64,000 nucleotides of DNA from Mucilaginibacter sp. (GTDB taxonomy: Bacteria > Bacteroidota > Bacteroidia > Sphingobacteriales > Sphingobacteriaceae): contig JAQBOM010000024.1 in NCBI GenBank assembly GCA_028288025.1, positions 35,128 to 99,127 of the forward strand. Reading direction: 5' to 3'. Numbering within the stretch: position 1 is the first letter of the stretch; the number at the start of each line of letters is the position of its first letter. The notes below the pieces were generated by a model. The model did not search any database, had not been told where the DNA came from, and saw nothing but the letters and a program-made list of their open reading frames with translations. The translations under genes were made by a program, and so were the position numbers. Below are positions 10,019-18,342 of this stretch, one piece after another.

Positions 10019-10054
10019 ATAAAAAAAGCTGCCCGATATTGCGGACAGCTTTCA
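10019..10054 (-). terminator. Terminator of the Bax inhibitor-1 gene
   Basis: The minus-strand stem AAAGCTGTCCG / CGGGCAGCTTT is followed by a run of T, about 18 bases after the stop codon at 10073. Confidence 0.8.
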
Positions 10055-10072
10055 TTTTTATAGTTCTTTTGA

Positions 10073-10804
10073 TTAGTTCCTTCTTCCGAACACGCGTAAC
10101 AGCATCAGAAACAGGTTAATAAAGTCAAGATATAGCGTTAAGCCGCCCATCAATGCCATTTTTGAAGCAGATGCTTCGCCATATACTAGGCCTGCGCCGA
10201 TATTTTTTAGTCTTTGCACATCATAAGCAGTTAAGCCCACAAACACGGCAACGCCAATATAGCTAATCAGGATATCCATGCCGGAGCTGTGTAAAAACAT
10301 ATTTACCAGGCTTGCTACAATTATTCCTATAAGGAACATGATGAGTATCGATCCGAATTTGGTAAGATCCTGCTTTGTAGTATAGCCGGCTATAGCCATA
10401 ATACCAAATACTACCGATGTAGTTAAGAATACACCTAATACCGAACTTGCGGTAAAAGCCAGCAAAATGAAACTGAAACTGATACCGGTAACAGCCGCAT
10501 AAGCGATAAATAGCAACGCAAGTACCGGGTACGAAATGCGGTTAAGGCCAAAGCTTATCAGCAGCACAAAGGCCAGTGGAGAAAACATTACCAGGTAAGC
10601 AAACCCGGTTAGTTGCCTTGTGTTTTCGTCGACAAGCATTTGCAGTAGCGCCGGAGTGTGTCCGAAAACATAAGCGCATATTGCTGATACGCCCAATGCC
10701 GCAAACATCCATAAGAACACGCTGGCAATAAATTTACGCGATGCATCCGCATCGTCTAATTGTATTACATTTTTGTAAACGTAGTCGGGATTGTTATTTT
10801 CCAT
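10073..10804 (-). CDS. Bax inhibitor-1/YccA family membrane protein
   Basis: Integral inner-membrane protein of 243 aa with seven predicted hydrophobic spans and a short polar N-terminus. It ends in the family signature LTLYLDFINLFLMLLRVFG. Eukaryotic and Bacillus relatives are pH-sensitive calcium-leak channels (TMBIM fold), and the conserved acidic residues in the last two spans (AYDVQ and LDFIN) are present. The physiological role in Bacteroidota is not known to me. It is monocistronic with its own terminator. Upstream, the gap to 11012 is filled by 9-bp-period repeats. Confidence 0.92.
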   Translation of the reverse strand: MENNNPDYVYKNVIQLDDADASRKFIASVFLWMFAALGVSAICAYVFGHTPALLQMLVDENTRQLTGFAYLVMFSPLAFVLLISFGLNRISYPVLALLFIAYAAVTGISFSFILLAFTASSVLGVFLTTSVVFGIMAIAGYTTKQDLTKFGSILIMFLIGIIVASLVNMFLHSSGMDILISYIGVAVFVGLTAYDVQRLKNIGAGLVYGEASASKMALMGGLTLYLDFINLFLMLLRVFGRRN

Positions 10805-10884
10805 TTGATTTGATAAAATTTATTATTACAAATTTAATTATAGATATGGGATTTTAGATAGCCGAAGTGTAAAAATTTTGGCGG

Positions 10885-11013
10885 GAGTCTGGAAAGTCCG
10901 AAAAGTCAGTAAAGTCGGAAAGTATGTTATGGGAGGACTAATTACTTGTTCCAAAAAAAGATCCTTCTTTCGGGCTTTACTGACTTTCCAGACTTTTCGG
11001 ACTTTCCAGACTC
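10885..11013. repeat. Inverted 9-bp-period arrays (GAAAGTCCG word)
   Basis: Left arm 10885-10924 repeats AAAGTC every 9 bp (GGAAAGTCC, GAAAAGTCA, GTAAAGTCG). Right arm 10972-11013 repeats GACTTTCC every 9 bp in the opposite sense. The right arm reaches the stop codon of the gene ending at 11012. Confidence 0.85.
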
Positions 11014-11578
11014 AATTAAGCCTCCTTATCAGCTGTTCCTCCACTTTTTTGAATACCTGTAATGGTTTTAACGTGCGCCAGCCCAAATCATCGAGTGCAC
11101 CGCCAAAGTTGATATAATAATCGATGTTGTTCCTTTTGAACTCATCAATTACATGATCGCGGAAATTGACGCCGGCTATCCAGCCGTCTTCCACATCCTG
11201 GAACCATTCTTCGTAGTAGCAATCGTCAGACGAGTGAAAATTGAGCACGTTTTCGCCGATCAGGATAAAATGGTTGATGCCGTTATCGATCATCAGTTCA
11301 AGTATCTCGCGCTTCATCAGCATAATATCGTTATTGATGGCGTCGTTCCATTCGCCTATAAACTCTATGATGGTGTAGCCGCGCTCGTAATCAGCAAATA
11401 GTACTTTCATATAAAGCGTATTTGACCCGAACGAATCCCATTGCGGGTGCAGCAGGTAGTTATATACCTGCTTATCAAATTCAAATTCGCTATACTGCGT
11501 TGCATAAAATGGCGAATACTCATCCTCGGATGCTATATAATCGTCGCGCCATTTGTAATATGGTTCTATCTCGTGCAT
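11012..11578 (-). CDS. Hypothetical cytosolic acidic protein downstream of murQ
   Basis: I do not recognise a family. The 188-aa protein has no signal peptide or membrane span. It is rich in aromatic and acidic residues (YYKWRDDYIASEDEYSPFY at the start, DDCYYEEWFQDVEDGW near the middle) and ends with basic VEEQLIRRLN. It follows murQ by about 30 bases in the same direction, so the two are likely co-transcribed, but a link to cell-wall recycling is only inferred from position. Upstream alternatives at 11611 (ATG) and 11614 (TTG) would add a dozen residues encoded by a GCACATC 7-bp array. I prefer MHEIEPYYKW at 11578. The stop codon lies inside a 9-bp array. Confidence 0.75.
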   Translation of the reverse strand: MHEIEPYYKWRDDYIASEDEYSPFYATQYSEFEFDKQVYNYLLHPQWDSFGSNTLYMKVLFADYERGYTIIEFIGEWNDAINNDIMLMKREILELMIDNGINHFILIGENVLNFHSSDDCYYEEWFQDVEDGWIAGVNFRDHVIDEFKRNNIDYYINFGGALDDLGWRTLKPLQVFKKVEEQLIRRLN

Positions 11579-11590
11579 TCTTTTCAATTT

Positions 11591-11617
11591 CACATGTGCA
11601 GATGTGCACATCAATTC
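11591..11617. repeat. Short 7-bp-period array over the murQ stop codon (GCACATC word)
   Basis: Heptads CACATGT, GCAGATG, TGCACAT, CAATTCA cover the murQ stop and the space to the next gene. The array is short, so the call is moderate. Confidence 0.5.
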
Positions 11618-12423
11618 ATCTCTTTATAACTATCTACCGCCTTGCGCACGCTGCCATGCTCCTTTAACAAGCCGGCGGCAGTATTTTCGTCAAGACCTGT
11701 TTGGTTCATCACCATACGTGTTCCGCGATTAACCAGCTTGTTATTGGTTAATTGCATGTCAACCATTTTATTTCCCTTTACCCGGCCAATTTGTATCATT
11801 ACACAGGTGCTCAGCATATTGAGCACCAGCTTTTGTGCTGTACCTGCTTTCATCCGGGTTGAGCCGGTTAAAAACTCCGGTCCGGTAACTACTTCAACCG
11901 GATATTTAGCTTCCGCCGCAACAGGGCTGCCACTATTACAAACAATACAACCGGTTGTTATATTATGCCGGTTGGCTGTTTTTAAACCGCCTATTACATA
12001 AGGCGTTGTGCCCGAGGCTGCTATTCCCACCAAAATATCCTTATCATTAATTCGATATTCAGCCAGGTCCTTCCAGGCCTGTTCTGCGTCGTCCTCGGCA
12101 AATTCAACGGCCCGGCGTATAGCGCCGTCGCCGCCGGCGATCAGGCCGACCACCATATCAAACGGGACACCAAAAGTAGGCGGACACTCAGATGCGTCGA
12201 CAACGCCTAAACGGCCGCTTGTGCCTGCGCCGATATAAAAAAGCCTGCCACCCGCTTTCATCTTCGCGGCAGTTGCTATTGCAAGCGCTTCTATCTGCGG
12301 TAACGCTTTAGCTACGGCCTCCGGCACGGTATGGTCCAGCTTGTTGATATGGGTCAGCAGCTCAACAACCGTCATTTGTTCCAGGTTATCGTAATAAGAG
12401 TCTTTTTCAGTCGTAATGTCCAT
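11611..12423 (-). CDS. murQ: N-acetylmuramic acid 6-phosphate etherase
   Basis: Cleaves the lactyl ether of MurNAc-6-phosphate to GlcNAc-6-phosphate and D-lactate in peptidoglycan recycling. It is a cytosolic SIS-domain enzyme of 270 aa. The sugar-phosphate motif IGAGTSGRLGVVDASECPP (residues about 63-81) is complete, including the Glu of SEC. GIAASGTTPYVIGGL and TGSTRMKAGTAQKLVLNM follow, and a helical C-terminus with NTAAGLLKEHGSVRKAV ends the protein. The frame extends to 12543, but those 40 tyrosine/asparagine-rich residues do not fit the family, so ATG 12423 is chosen. No MurNAc kinase or PTS gene is in view. Confidence 0.95.
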   Translation of the reverse strand: MDITTEKDSYYDNLEQMTVVELLTHINKLDHTVPEAVAKALPQIEALAIATAAKMKAGGRLFYIGAGTSGRLGVVDASECPPTFGVPFDMVVGLIAGGDGAIRRAVEFAEDDAEQAWKDLAEYRINDKDILVGIAASGTTPYVIGGLKTANRHNITTGCIVCNSGSPVAAEAKYPVEVVTGPEFLTGSTRMKAGTAQKLVLNMLSTCVMIQIGRVKGNKMVDMQLTNNKLVNRGTRMVMNQTGLDENTAAGLLKEHGSVRKAVDSYKEMN

Positions 12424-12565
12424 TCGGTTATCCAATATATTGTACAAAATTCGATAAAAATGTTGATTATAAGTATAAGCCTCCCGATAAACGTGGTAAT
12501 AATAATTAAACAAGCTGGCACGCCTATTGTAGTTATACGACATAATATTAACTAATAATAAATTT

Positions 12566-12895
12566 ATGAGAAAGCTTATTTTTATATCTGCCGTTACTTT
12601 AATGGCATTTACATCAGCAATTGCCCAGGACAGGCAGCAAACAGATCAAAGAGCCCGGAACCAACAAGTTCGTGACCAAAGAACCCGTGATCAGAATGTC
12701 CGCGGCCAAAACAATGGCGACCGCAGCACGCGGGGAAGCTATAGCGATCAAAATACGCGTGGCCGGAGCGTACAGGGAACTTACCGCGATCACAACAACC
12801 GGTATAGTTACCAAAGTAATCAACGCGGCAGCCATTACCAATCGCAAAAGAGCAGGTACCACAAAAGAAGAACAAGCGACTATCATCCTGAATAA
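12566..12895 (+). CDS. Small secreted basic low-complexity protein
   Basis: No family recognised. The 109-aa protein starts with a clear signal peptide (residues 1-20, ending TSAIAQ). The mature part is almost entirely Arg, Gln, Asp, Asn, Ser and Tyr, with imperfect repeats of RDQNTRG-like units (RDQRTRDQNVRGQ, SDQNTRGRSVQG) and a His/Lys/Arg-rich end. Such a chain is probably disordered in the periplasm. Its biased composition leaves two other frames open for 90 or more codons, but only this frame has a signal peptide. It is transcribed divergently from murQ and followed directly by a terminator. Confidence 0.75.
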   Translation: MRKLIFISAVTLMAFTSAIAQDRQQTDQRARNQQVRDQRTRDQNVRGQNNGDRSTRGSYSDQNTRGRSVQGTYRDHNNRYSYQSNQRGSHYQSQKSRYHKRRTSDYHPE

Positions 12896-12901
12896 CCAGG
12901 G

Positions 12902-12930
12902 AAAAGCCTAAGCAATTAGGCTTTTTTTTT
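12902..12930 (+). terminator. Rho-independent terminator after small secreted protein
   Basis: The stem AAAAGCCTAA / TTAGGCTTTT has a four-base loop and a run of nine T. Confidence 0.9.
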
Positions 12931-12981
12931 AACCGTTTTTATTTTAAATCATCCAAATCTTCCCGGATAGCTAATTGTTGC

Positions 12982-12989
12982 TATTTTTG
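12982..12989 (+). promoter_or_regulatory. Probable -7 promoter element
   Basis: TATTTTTG fits TAnnTTTG. It lies only five bases before ATG 12995, so the transcript would have almost no leader, or translation would start at ATG 13004. Confidence 0.4.
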
Positions 12990-12994
12990 AATTC

Positions 12995-13267
12995 ATGTTA
13001 TCGATGACCAACCATACGCTCGAGAAACTGGAGCTGCTGCTGCGAACCGCGGGCTACCGGGTGAGATATGAAAAAGGGAATTTTAAAACCGGCGCATGTT
13101 TGTTGCTAAACAGCAAGGTCATTGTGGTTAACAAGTTTTCGGGGCTTGAGAGTAAAATACTGGCAATTAGTGAACTGGCATGCGAGCTCGAAATTGATTA
13201 TAACGTGCTTGATGAAAAGCAGGTGGTTTTTTTACAACAGCTTAAACAAACTAAACTGGAACTGTGA
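12995..13267 (+). CDS. Conserved-looking hypothetical protein coupled to MBL-fold enzyme
   Basis: The 90-aa cytosolic protein is not assigned to a family. It starts with a leucine-rich helix (LEKLELLLRTAGYRVRYEKG), then has a short beta-rich stretch with a hydrophobic strand KVIVVNKF, then a second helix and ends TKLEL. The CDS overlaps the next gene by four bases (GTGA, where GTG starts the MBL protein and TGA ends this one), which strongly suggests translational coupling and a shared function. ATG 13004 (MTNHTLEKL) is an equally good start. No membrane span or metal-binding motif is visible. Confidence 0.75.
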   Translation: MLSMTNHTLEKLELLLRTAGYRVRYEKGNFKTGACLLLNSKVIVVNKFSGLESKILAISELACELEIDYNVLDEKQVVFLQQLKQTKLEL

Positions 13268-14025
13268 CCATAACGTTTTTAGGAACCGGAACTTCGCAGG
13301 GTGTACCTGTTATTGCCTGCAACTGCGAGGTTTGCACATCGGCTGACCCGCGCGATAACCGTTTACGGACATCAATATTAATTGAAAGCGAGGAGCAGGT
13401 TATCGTTATTGATTCAGGACCGGATTTCAGGTATCAAATGCTGCGGGCTCACGTGCAAAGGCTGGATGCTATTGTATTTACCCATGAGCATAAAGACCAT
13501 ATTGCCGGCCTGGATGACATCAGGGCGTTTAACTATAAACAGCAGGCGCCTGTCGAAGTGTATGCCGACCAACGCGTCCAGGAGGCGCTGAAGCGGGAGT
13601 TCCATTATATTTTTGGCGACTATAAATACCCAGGCATACCGCAGTTAAACCTGCATACGATCGGGCTTGAGCCCTTCACCATCGGCAAAATAAAATTTAT
13701 TCCAATTGAGGTGATGCATTATAAATTGCCTGTCCTTGGTTTCCGCATTAACGACTTTACTTATATCACTGATGCCAAAAGCGTATCAGACGATGAAAGG
13801 AGGAAAATAAAAGGGTCGAAAATACTTGTTATCAACGCGCTTCAAAAGCAGTATCATATTTCGCATTTTACGTTAGAGGAGGCTATCGCTTTCGCAGAGG
13901 AAATGGGCGCCGAGAAAACGTATTTCACGCATATCAGTCACCGCTTAGGGACGCACCAGTCTGTTTCGGCCATGCTGCCGCCAAACATCGGGCTGGCCTA
14001 TGACGGCTTGAAGCTTGTTGTCTGA
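13264..14025 (+). CDS. MBL-fold metallohydrolase, PhnP-like cyclic phosphodiesterase
   Basis: Cytosolic metallo-beta-lactamase-fold hydrolase of 253 aa. The N-terminus TFLGTGTSQGVPVIACNCEVC matches the PhnP/lipoate-ligase-B-neighbour group, which binds an extra zinc through its Cys residues and opens cyclic phosphate diesters. HEHKDHIAGLDD (about residues 76-87) is the HxHxDH metal site. D178 in YITDA and H221 in THISHRLG complete it. The start is a GTG overlapping the stop of the upstream gene. The substrate cannot be read from sequence, and 5-phosphoribosyl 1,2-cyclic phosphate is only the PhnP precedent. It converges on the lipoprotein gene with a 7-base gap. Confidence 0.88.
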   Translation: MTITFLGTGTSQGVPVIACNCEVCTSADPRDNRLRTSILIESEEQVIVIDSGPDFRYQMLRAHVQRLDAIVFTHEHKDHIAGLDDIRAFNYKQQAPVEVYADQRVQEALKREFHYIFGDYKYPGIPQLNLHTIGLEPFTIGKIKFIPIEVMHYKLPVLGFRINDFTYITDAKSVSDDERRKIKGSKILVINALQKQYHISHFTLEEAIAFAEEMGAEKTYFTHISHRLGTHQSVSAMLPPNIGLAYDGLKLVV

Positions 14026-14032
14026 ACCGGAA

Positions 14033-14521
14033 TTACAGCTTTACAAAACTCACCCGATCGATCGAGCCGCGGTAGCTGCCCAGGTGCCCTTTGTGTGCCA
14101 CGTCAATTTTGCCTCTGATGGTTACTGTTTTATTGCTAATTTGTGTGAATTTACCATCATTGAATTCAAATAACCCGATATGGGTACCGGTAAGATAAAG
14201 GGGGCAATCCTGGCTGAAATTCACCCAGATGGCATGGCTGTTTGAATGACTGACAAACAGGCTATCATTGAACAGGGCCGATTCGTCTTTTGATTCTTTA
14301 TAAGTACCGGTTACCTCAACGAATTGCTGGTCATAAATCTCTATACTATCAATTAATTGAGTGAAGCCAACGCGTTTAAATGAAAGGCCGTCGTTGCAAT
14401 CGCTTTTATATATCTTTTTTTGGCTTGTGCAGGACTGCAATATTACGGCGGTAATAAACACCGCGAAAATGAATGACGTGTTATAGAAAGTCACGAAGCG
14501 TTTAAGGTGCGTAAATTTCAT
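14033..14521 (-). CDS. Hypothetical lipoprotein
   Basis: The 162-aa protein has a long N-terminal hydrophobic segment and a lipobox LQSC (Cys at residue 31), so it is probably an SPII-processed lipoprotein. The mature part looks beta-rich (FVEVTGTYKESKDESALF, THIGLFEFNDGKFTQISNKTVTIRGKIDVAHKG), resembling small OB-like or nucleic-acid-independent beta-barrels, but I cannot assign a family. It is a single gene, tail to tail with the MBL-fold gene. Confidence 0.75.
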   Translation of the reverse strand: MKFTHLKRFVTFYNTSFIFAVFITAVILQSCTSQKKIYKSDCNDGLSFKRVGFTQLIDSIEIYDQQFVEVTGTYKESKDESALFNDSLFVSHSNSHAIWVNFSQDCPLYLTGTHIGLFEFNDGKFTQISNKTVTIRGKIDVAHKGHLGSYRGSIDRVSFVKL

Positions 14522-14625
14522 CAGAACAAATATAATCTAATATAACTCCTTCAAGGCCCTTACATTGCATTCCCACAAAAAAATATGCGTTGGACAATTT
14601 ACAATACAAGGTTTAATTTAATAGT

Positions 14626-14654
14626 TTTGATTGCACCGATTAACTTTACATTAA
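14626..14654 (+). promoter_or_regulatory. Probable -33/-7 promoter
   Basis: TTTG at 14626-14629 and TACATTAA at 14647-14654 are 17 bases apart. They lie about 15 bases upstream of the esterase start. Confidence 0.45.
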
Positions 14655-14668
14655 AATAAAAACCAATT

Positions 14669-16237
14669 ATGTACAAAAAATTAGCCATCGCGGCTTTGCT
14701 GTTTTTAACCTTCGCGGCAAATGCGCAAAAAGTAATTTTGTTATATCCCGGCGCTGCGCCCGGTTCAGAGAAATGGACCTATAGTGAAAAGCAGGTCAAA
14801 ACGGGCGACTTTGAAATAGTTTACAATGTTTCGCAGCCCACGCTAACCGTTTATACGCCCGATCCTGCTATCAACACAGGTACTGCCGTAATCGTTTGCC
14901 CGGGCGGCGGGTTTCATATTTTGGTAACAAGTACAGAAGGCAGCGATGTTGTTAACTGGCTTACCAAAAAAGGCATTACGGTGTTCCTGTTAAAATACAG
15001 GCTGGGCGAAAGCTTCACCGACAATCCCGGACAAGAGCTTACCGAGAATTTGAAAAAAGGCAATTTCGAGAAAAAAATAAAGCCTATTATCCCACTTTCG
15101 GTTACCGATGGAAAGGAAGCCATTAAATACGTAAGGGCACATGCTGCAGAATACGGCATCTCCCCTTCGCGCATTGGAATTATTGGATTTTCGGCGGGCG
15201 GCACAGTCGCTGCTTCATCTGCTTATAACTATACCGCAGAAAACCGCCCTGACTTTGTGGCCCCTATCTATGCGTATATGCCGCCGGCCCTGCAGGGCAC
15301 CATTGCAAATGACGCGCCGCCGATGTTTTTGACTGCGGCTTCAGACGATGAGCTTGGCCTTGCACCGCATAGCGTTGACCTATATTCAAAATGGCTGGCA
15401 TCAAAACACCCGGCGGAATTACACATGTACCAAAAAGGCGGCCACGGATTTGGCATGCGGCCGCAGCATATCCCGACTGACACCTGGATAGACCGTTTTG
15501 GCGACTGGCTGGGATTAAATGGATTTTTAACGCCCGTTGACCCGAAAGTTGCGGCAAATATAGAACAACGGGAAAAAAACAGGAAGATCCAGGCTGAACG
15601 GCCCAGCAAAGACTGGGCTTTTATTAAACGATACGAAGCCGAAAATGCGGCTGTTCCGCCGCCCTTGCCCGGCGAAAAACGGGTGGTATTTATGGGCAAT
15701 TCGATTACCGAAGGCTGGAAAGCCTGGGGCGATGCGGCATTTTTTAGCGGCCGGCCTTACTACGATCGGGGCATTAGTGGCCAAACCACAGGCCAAATGC
15801 TGGTGCGTTTCCGCGAGGATGTCATAAATTTAAAACCGGCCGTCGTAGTGATAATGGCCGGTATTAACGATATCGCCGAAAACAATGGCCCGTCGAAGCT
15901 GGAAGATGTATTTGGCAATATTGCGTCAATGGCCGAGCTAGCCCGTTTAAACCATATTAAAGTGGTGCTTTCCTCAGTAATGCCGGCATACAATTTCCCA
16001 TGGCGGCTGAGCATCGACCCAAAACCGAGCATTACGGCACTCAACGCGATGCTAAAGGACTATTGCGAGAAAAATAAGATCATTTACCTCGATTATTTTA
16101 CCGCTATGGCCGATGAAAGACGGGGCCTGCCAGCCAACCTGTCGAAGGATGGTGTGCACCCCAATTTAGCCGGTTATAAAATAATGGAGCCGCTTGCTGA
16201 AAAGGCTATAGATGAGGCGTTGAGGAAAGAGAAGTGA
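14669..16237 (+). CDS. Exported two-domain esterase: alpha/beta hydrolase fused to SGNH hydrolase
   Basis: Probably removes ester groups (for example acetyl) from polysaccharides in the periplasm or outside the cell; the substrate is inferred. A signal peptide covers residues 1-19. Domain 1 (about 20-285) is a BD-FAE/Aes-like alpha/beta hydrolase with oxyanion loop CPGGGFH, nucleophile elbow GFSAGG (S175) and a late His in GGHGFGM. Domain 2 (about 335-520) is an SGNH/GDSL esterase with GNSITEGW (S345), GISGQTT, the Asn of AGINDIAEN, and D494/H497 in DGVHPN. Both catalytic sets look complete. The link is a charged stretch around residues 290-330. A 7-bp array begins at the stop codon. Confidence 0.9.
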   Translation: MYKKLAIAALLFLTFAANAQKVILLYPGAAPGSEKWTYSEKQVKTGDFEIVYNVSQPTLTVYTPDPAINTGTAVIVCPGGGFHILVTSTEGSDVVNWLTKKGITVFLLKYRLGESFTDNPGQELTENLKKGNFEKKIKPIIPLSVTDGKEAIKYVRAHAAEYGISPSRIGIIGFSAGGTVAASSAYNYTAENRPDFVAPIYAYMPPALQGTIANDAPPMFLTAASDDELGLAPHSVDLYSKWLASKHPAELHMYQKGGHGFGMRPQHIPTDTWIDRFGDWLGLNGFLTPVDPKVAANIEQREKNRKIQAERPSKDWAFIKRYEAENAAVPPPLPGEKRVVFMGNSITEGWKAWGDAAFFSGRPYYDRGISGQTTGQMLVRFREDVINLKPAVVVIMAGINDIAENNGPSKLEDVFGNIASMAELARLNHIKVVLSSVMPAYNFPWRLSIDPKPSITALNAMLKDYCEKNKIIYLDYFTAMADERRGLPANLSKDGVHPNLAGYKIMEPLAEKAIDEALRKEK

Positions 16238-16306
16238 TTAGAAGTTGAAATCAGAGGCTGGAGATTAGAGATTAGAGATTAGAGATTAGAGATTAAAGAT
16301 TAGAGA
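16236..16306. repeat. 7-bp-period array (GAGATTA word)
   Basis: Five perfect GAGATTA heptads follow GAGGCTG and are followed by AAGATTA. The array sits between the esterase stop and the terminator and is the most regular array in the window. Confidence 0.9.
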
Positions 16307-16337
16307 AAAGCCTCTTGGTGTTGAACTAAGAGGCTTT
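16307..16337. terminator. Bidirectional terminator between convergent esterase genes
   Basis: The stem AAAGCCTCTT / AAGAGGCTTT has an 11-base loop, a pyrimidine-rich tail on the plus side and a TTTCTC-rich context. It lies between stops at 16237 and 16351. Confidence 0.7.
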
Positions 16338-16350
16338 CTCTTTCTCTGGA

Positions 16351-18231
16351 TTATTTCACTATGGGTAAAATCAATTTCGACTGGTCGTGATAAACCTTAA
16401 TCGTTTCCTTTAAAAAGTCGGCATCCTTTGCGTGATAGATATCAATAAATTGCTGCGGGTTGCGGTCAACCAGCGGGAACCAGCTGCTTTGCACCTGCAC
16501 CATAATGCGGTGGCCTTTTTTAAAAGTATGGGCAACATCGGGCAGGGTATATTTTACCTGGGTTGGCTTGCCGGGCACAAACGGCTCGGGATTCGAGTAG
16601 CTGTTGCGGTACCTGCCGCGCATAATTTCGGCGCGTACCAGCATTTCGTAACCCCCCATCGGGTATTTTAAAGCCGGGTCGTTTTCCGCGTAAATGTCGA
16701 TATTATTATAGCTGCCGTTATCCGGGAAAACATCTATCAGCTTCACGACAAAATCGGCATCGGTATTTGACAGGCTTACCAAAAGGTCGGCTACCACGGG
16801 GCCTGCCAGCGTTACGTCATCTGTTAAAACATCCGTTTTATAGGTTAAAACATCCGTGCGGCGTTCGGCAAAGCGCTGATCGTCGGTCATGTAGTTGCGG
16901 GTACGGTTAAAGTGGACATCCTGTGTATAAGGTACCGGTTTAGCCGGATCGCTGATGTAGGTATCAAATGATGGCTTCACCGCAGTTGCTTTTCCAAACG
17001 AAAGCTTCTCCCCTTTCTGCAGATAGATATCTGTTGGCTGTACATCGGCAGGCGGCCACTGCGGCAATTGGTGCCACTTGTTTTCGCCGGTGAAAAACAC
17101 GCTGGCTTTACTGATCTTATCAACAGATCCTACACCTCTCAAATAATAATCGAAAAAAGGTATTTCTATATTATTCGCATACCATTCGCTTGTGTTGCTT
17201 CCCCACGGCACATTGCCCAGGCGGGTACCGTCGTTATTGCGCCATTGCTCGTGGTACCAAGGGCCCATTACCAGGCGGTTGTTGGTGGTGGGGCTTTGCT
17301 TGTCAATGGCTTTATAAACATTCCATGCACCAAAGCAATCTTCGGCATCGAATATCCCGCCAACTACCAGCATGGCCGGCTTAACGTTCTTTATTCCCAC
17401 CCTGGCATTACGCGCCATCCACCAGGCGTCGCGGTTGGGGTGGTTCATCATCTGGTTCCAGAATATCATGCTGTCGCCCATTAATTTTGTAAGGTTTGGC
17501 AGCGCGCCTTCATTCAAATAAAATTTATAGTTATCATGTATAGGCGGATCATACGTAGGTGCGGCAATTGAAGTGGGGTGCGGGTGCGGCTGGCCAAAAC
17601 CAAATTCCTTGTAAAAGCCGAAAGCATCCATCTGGAAGAAAGCGCCATTGTGGTGAAAATCATCACCAACAAACCAGTCAGTTACCGGCGCTTCGGGACT
17701 AACTGCTTTTAGCGCCGGGTGGCCGCTTAACGACGCCATGGTTGAATAAAAACCCGGATACGAAATGCCGAATACACCTACATTACCATTATTATTCTCC
17801 AGGTTTTTTACCAGCCAGTCGATGGTATCGTATGTATCGCTGGCTTCGTCAATGTCTTTGTTGGTCTTTTTATTGGCGTTGAACGGGCGCACATCCATAA
17901 AAACACCCTCGCTCATCCAGCGGCCGCGTACATCGGCAATTACCATGATATATCCTTTACGGCAATATTGAATGAGATGATTTACCCAAAACGGCCGGTA
18001 TTGGTTTTTGCCGTAGGGCGCGCACGAGTATGGTGTACGCTCCATTAATATGGGATGTTTTCCGGCGTTATCCTTTGGCTGGTAAACGGATACAAACAGT
18101 TTAATGCCATCCCGCATGGGAATAGTAATTTCTTTTTTTATATAATTATTAACAAACCAGCTTGAATCGGCGCTTTGTGCGGAAACAATAAACGGAGCGA
18201 GGAAAAAAATGAGGCTGTATAATTTTTTCAT
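16351..18231 (-). CDS. CocE/NonD family hydrolase (X-Pro dipeptidyl peptidase-like), exported
   Basis: Alpha/beta-hydrolase acylase or peptidase of 626 aa with a signal peptide (residues 1-18, ending SAQ). The N-terminal catalytic domain has the RTPYS oxyanion region, ADVRGRW, and the nucleophile elbow GISYPG with S157. Acid and base residues are expected in VGGIFDAED and GPWYHEQW. The C-terminal jelly-roll domain typical of the CocE/PepX C family begins about residue 390 (KPVPYTQDVHFNRTRN) and ends with the HRIMVQVQSSWFP motif. Relatives include cocaine esterase, glutaryl acylases and alpha-amino ester hydrolases, so the natural substrate is open. Single gene. Confidence 0.92.
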   Translation of the reverse strand: MKKLYSLIFFLAPFIVSAQSADSSWFVNNYIKKEITIPMRDGIKLFVSVYQPKDNAGKHPILMERTPYSCAPYGKNQYRPFWVNHLIQYCRKGYIMVIADVRGRWMSEGVFMDVRPFNANKKTNKDIDEASDTYDTIDWLVKNLENNNGNVGVFGISYPGFYSTMASLSGHPALKAVSPEAPVTDWFVGDDFHHNGAFFQMDAFGFYKEFGFGQPHPHPTSIAAPTYDPPIHDNYKFYLNEGALPNLTKLMGDSMIFWNQMMNHPNRDAWWMARNARVGIKNVKPAMLVVGGIFDAEDCFGAWNVYKAIDKQSPTTNNRLVMGPWYHEQWRNNDGTRLGNVPWGSNTSEWYANNIEIPFFDYYLRGVGSVDKISKASVFFTGENKWHQLPQWPPADVQPTDIYLQKGEKLSFGKATAVKPSFDTYISDPAKPVPYTQDVHFNRTRNYMTDDQRFAERRTDVLTYKTDVLTDDVTLAGPVVADLLVSLSNTDADFVVKLIDVFPDNGSYNNIDIYAENDPALKYPMGGYEMLVRAEIMRGRYRNSYSNPEPFVPGKPTQVKYTLPDVAHTFKKGHRIMVQVQSSWFPLVDRNPQQFIDIYHAKDADFLKETIKVYHDQSKLILPIVK

Positions 18232-18342
18232 GTAGCTAAATTAAAAGCGAAAAATGCTAATTTTTTGGTTAGAAAAAAAGCTCGGTCAAATTGCATACTA
18301 TTCTCCCCGCAATCAATCTCGTGTTGTTACAACCGCTCCTAC

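Noticed and set aside
12424..12543. 40-residue N-terminal extension of murQ
   Set aside because: Tyr/Asn-rich and unlike the family, and it would use up the promoter region shared with the divergent gene.
12609..12911. Several 88-96 aa frames on both strands over the small secreted protein
   Set aside because: They arise from biased composition of the 12566 gene. Only that frame has a signal peptide and ends before the terminator.
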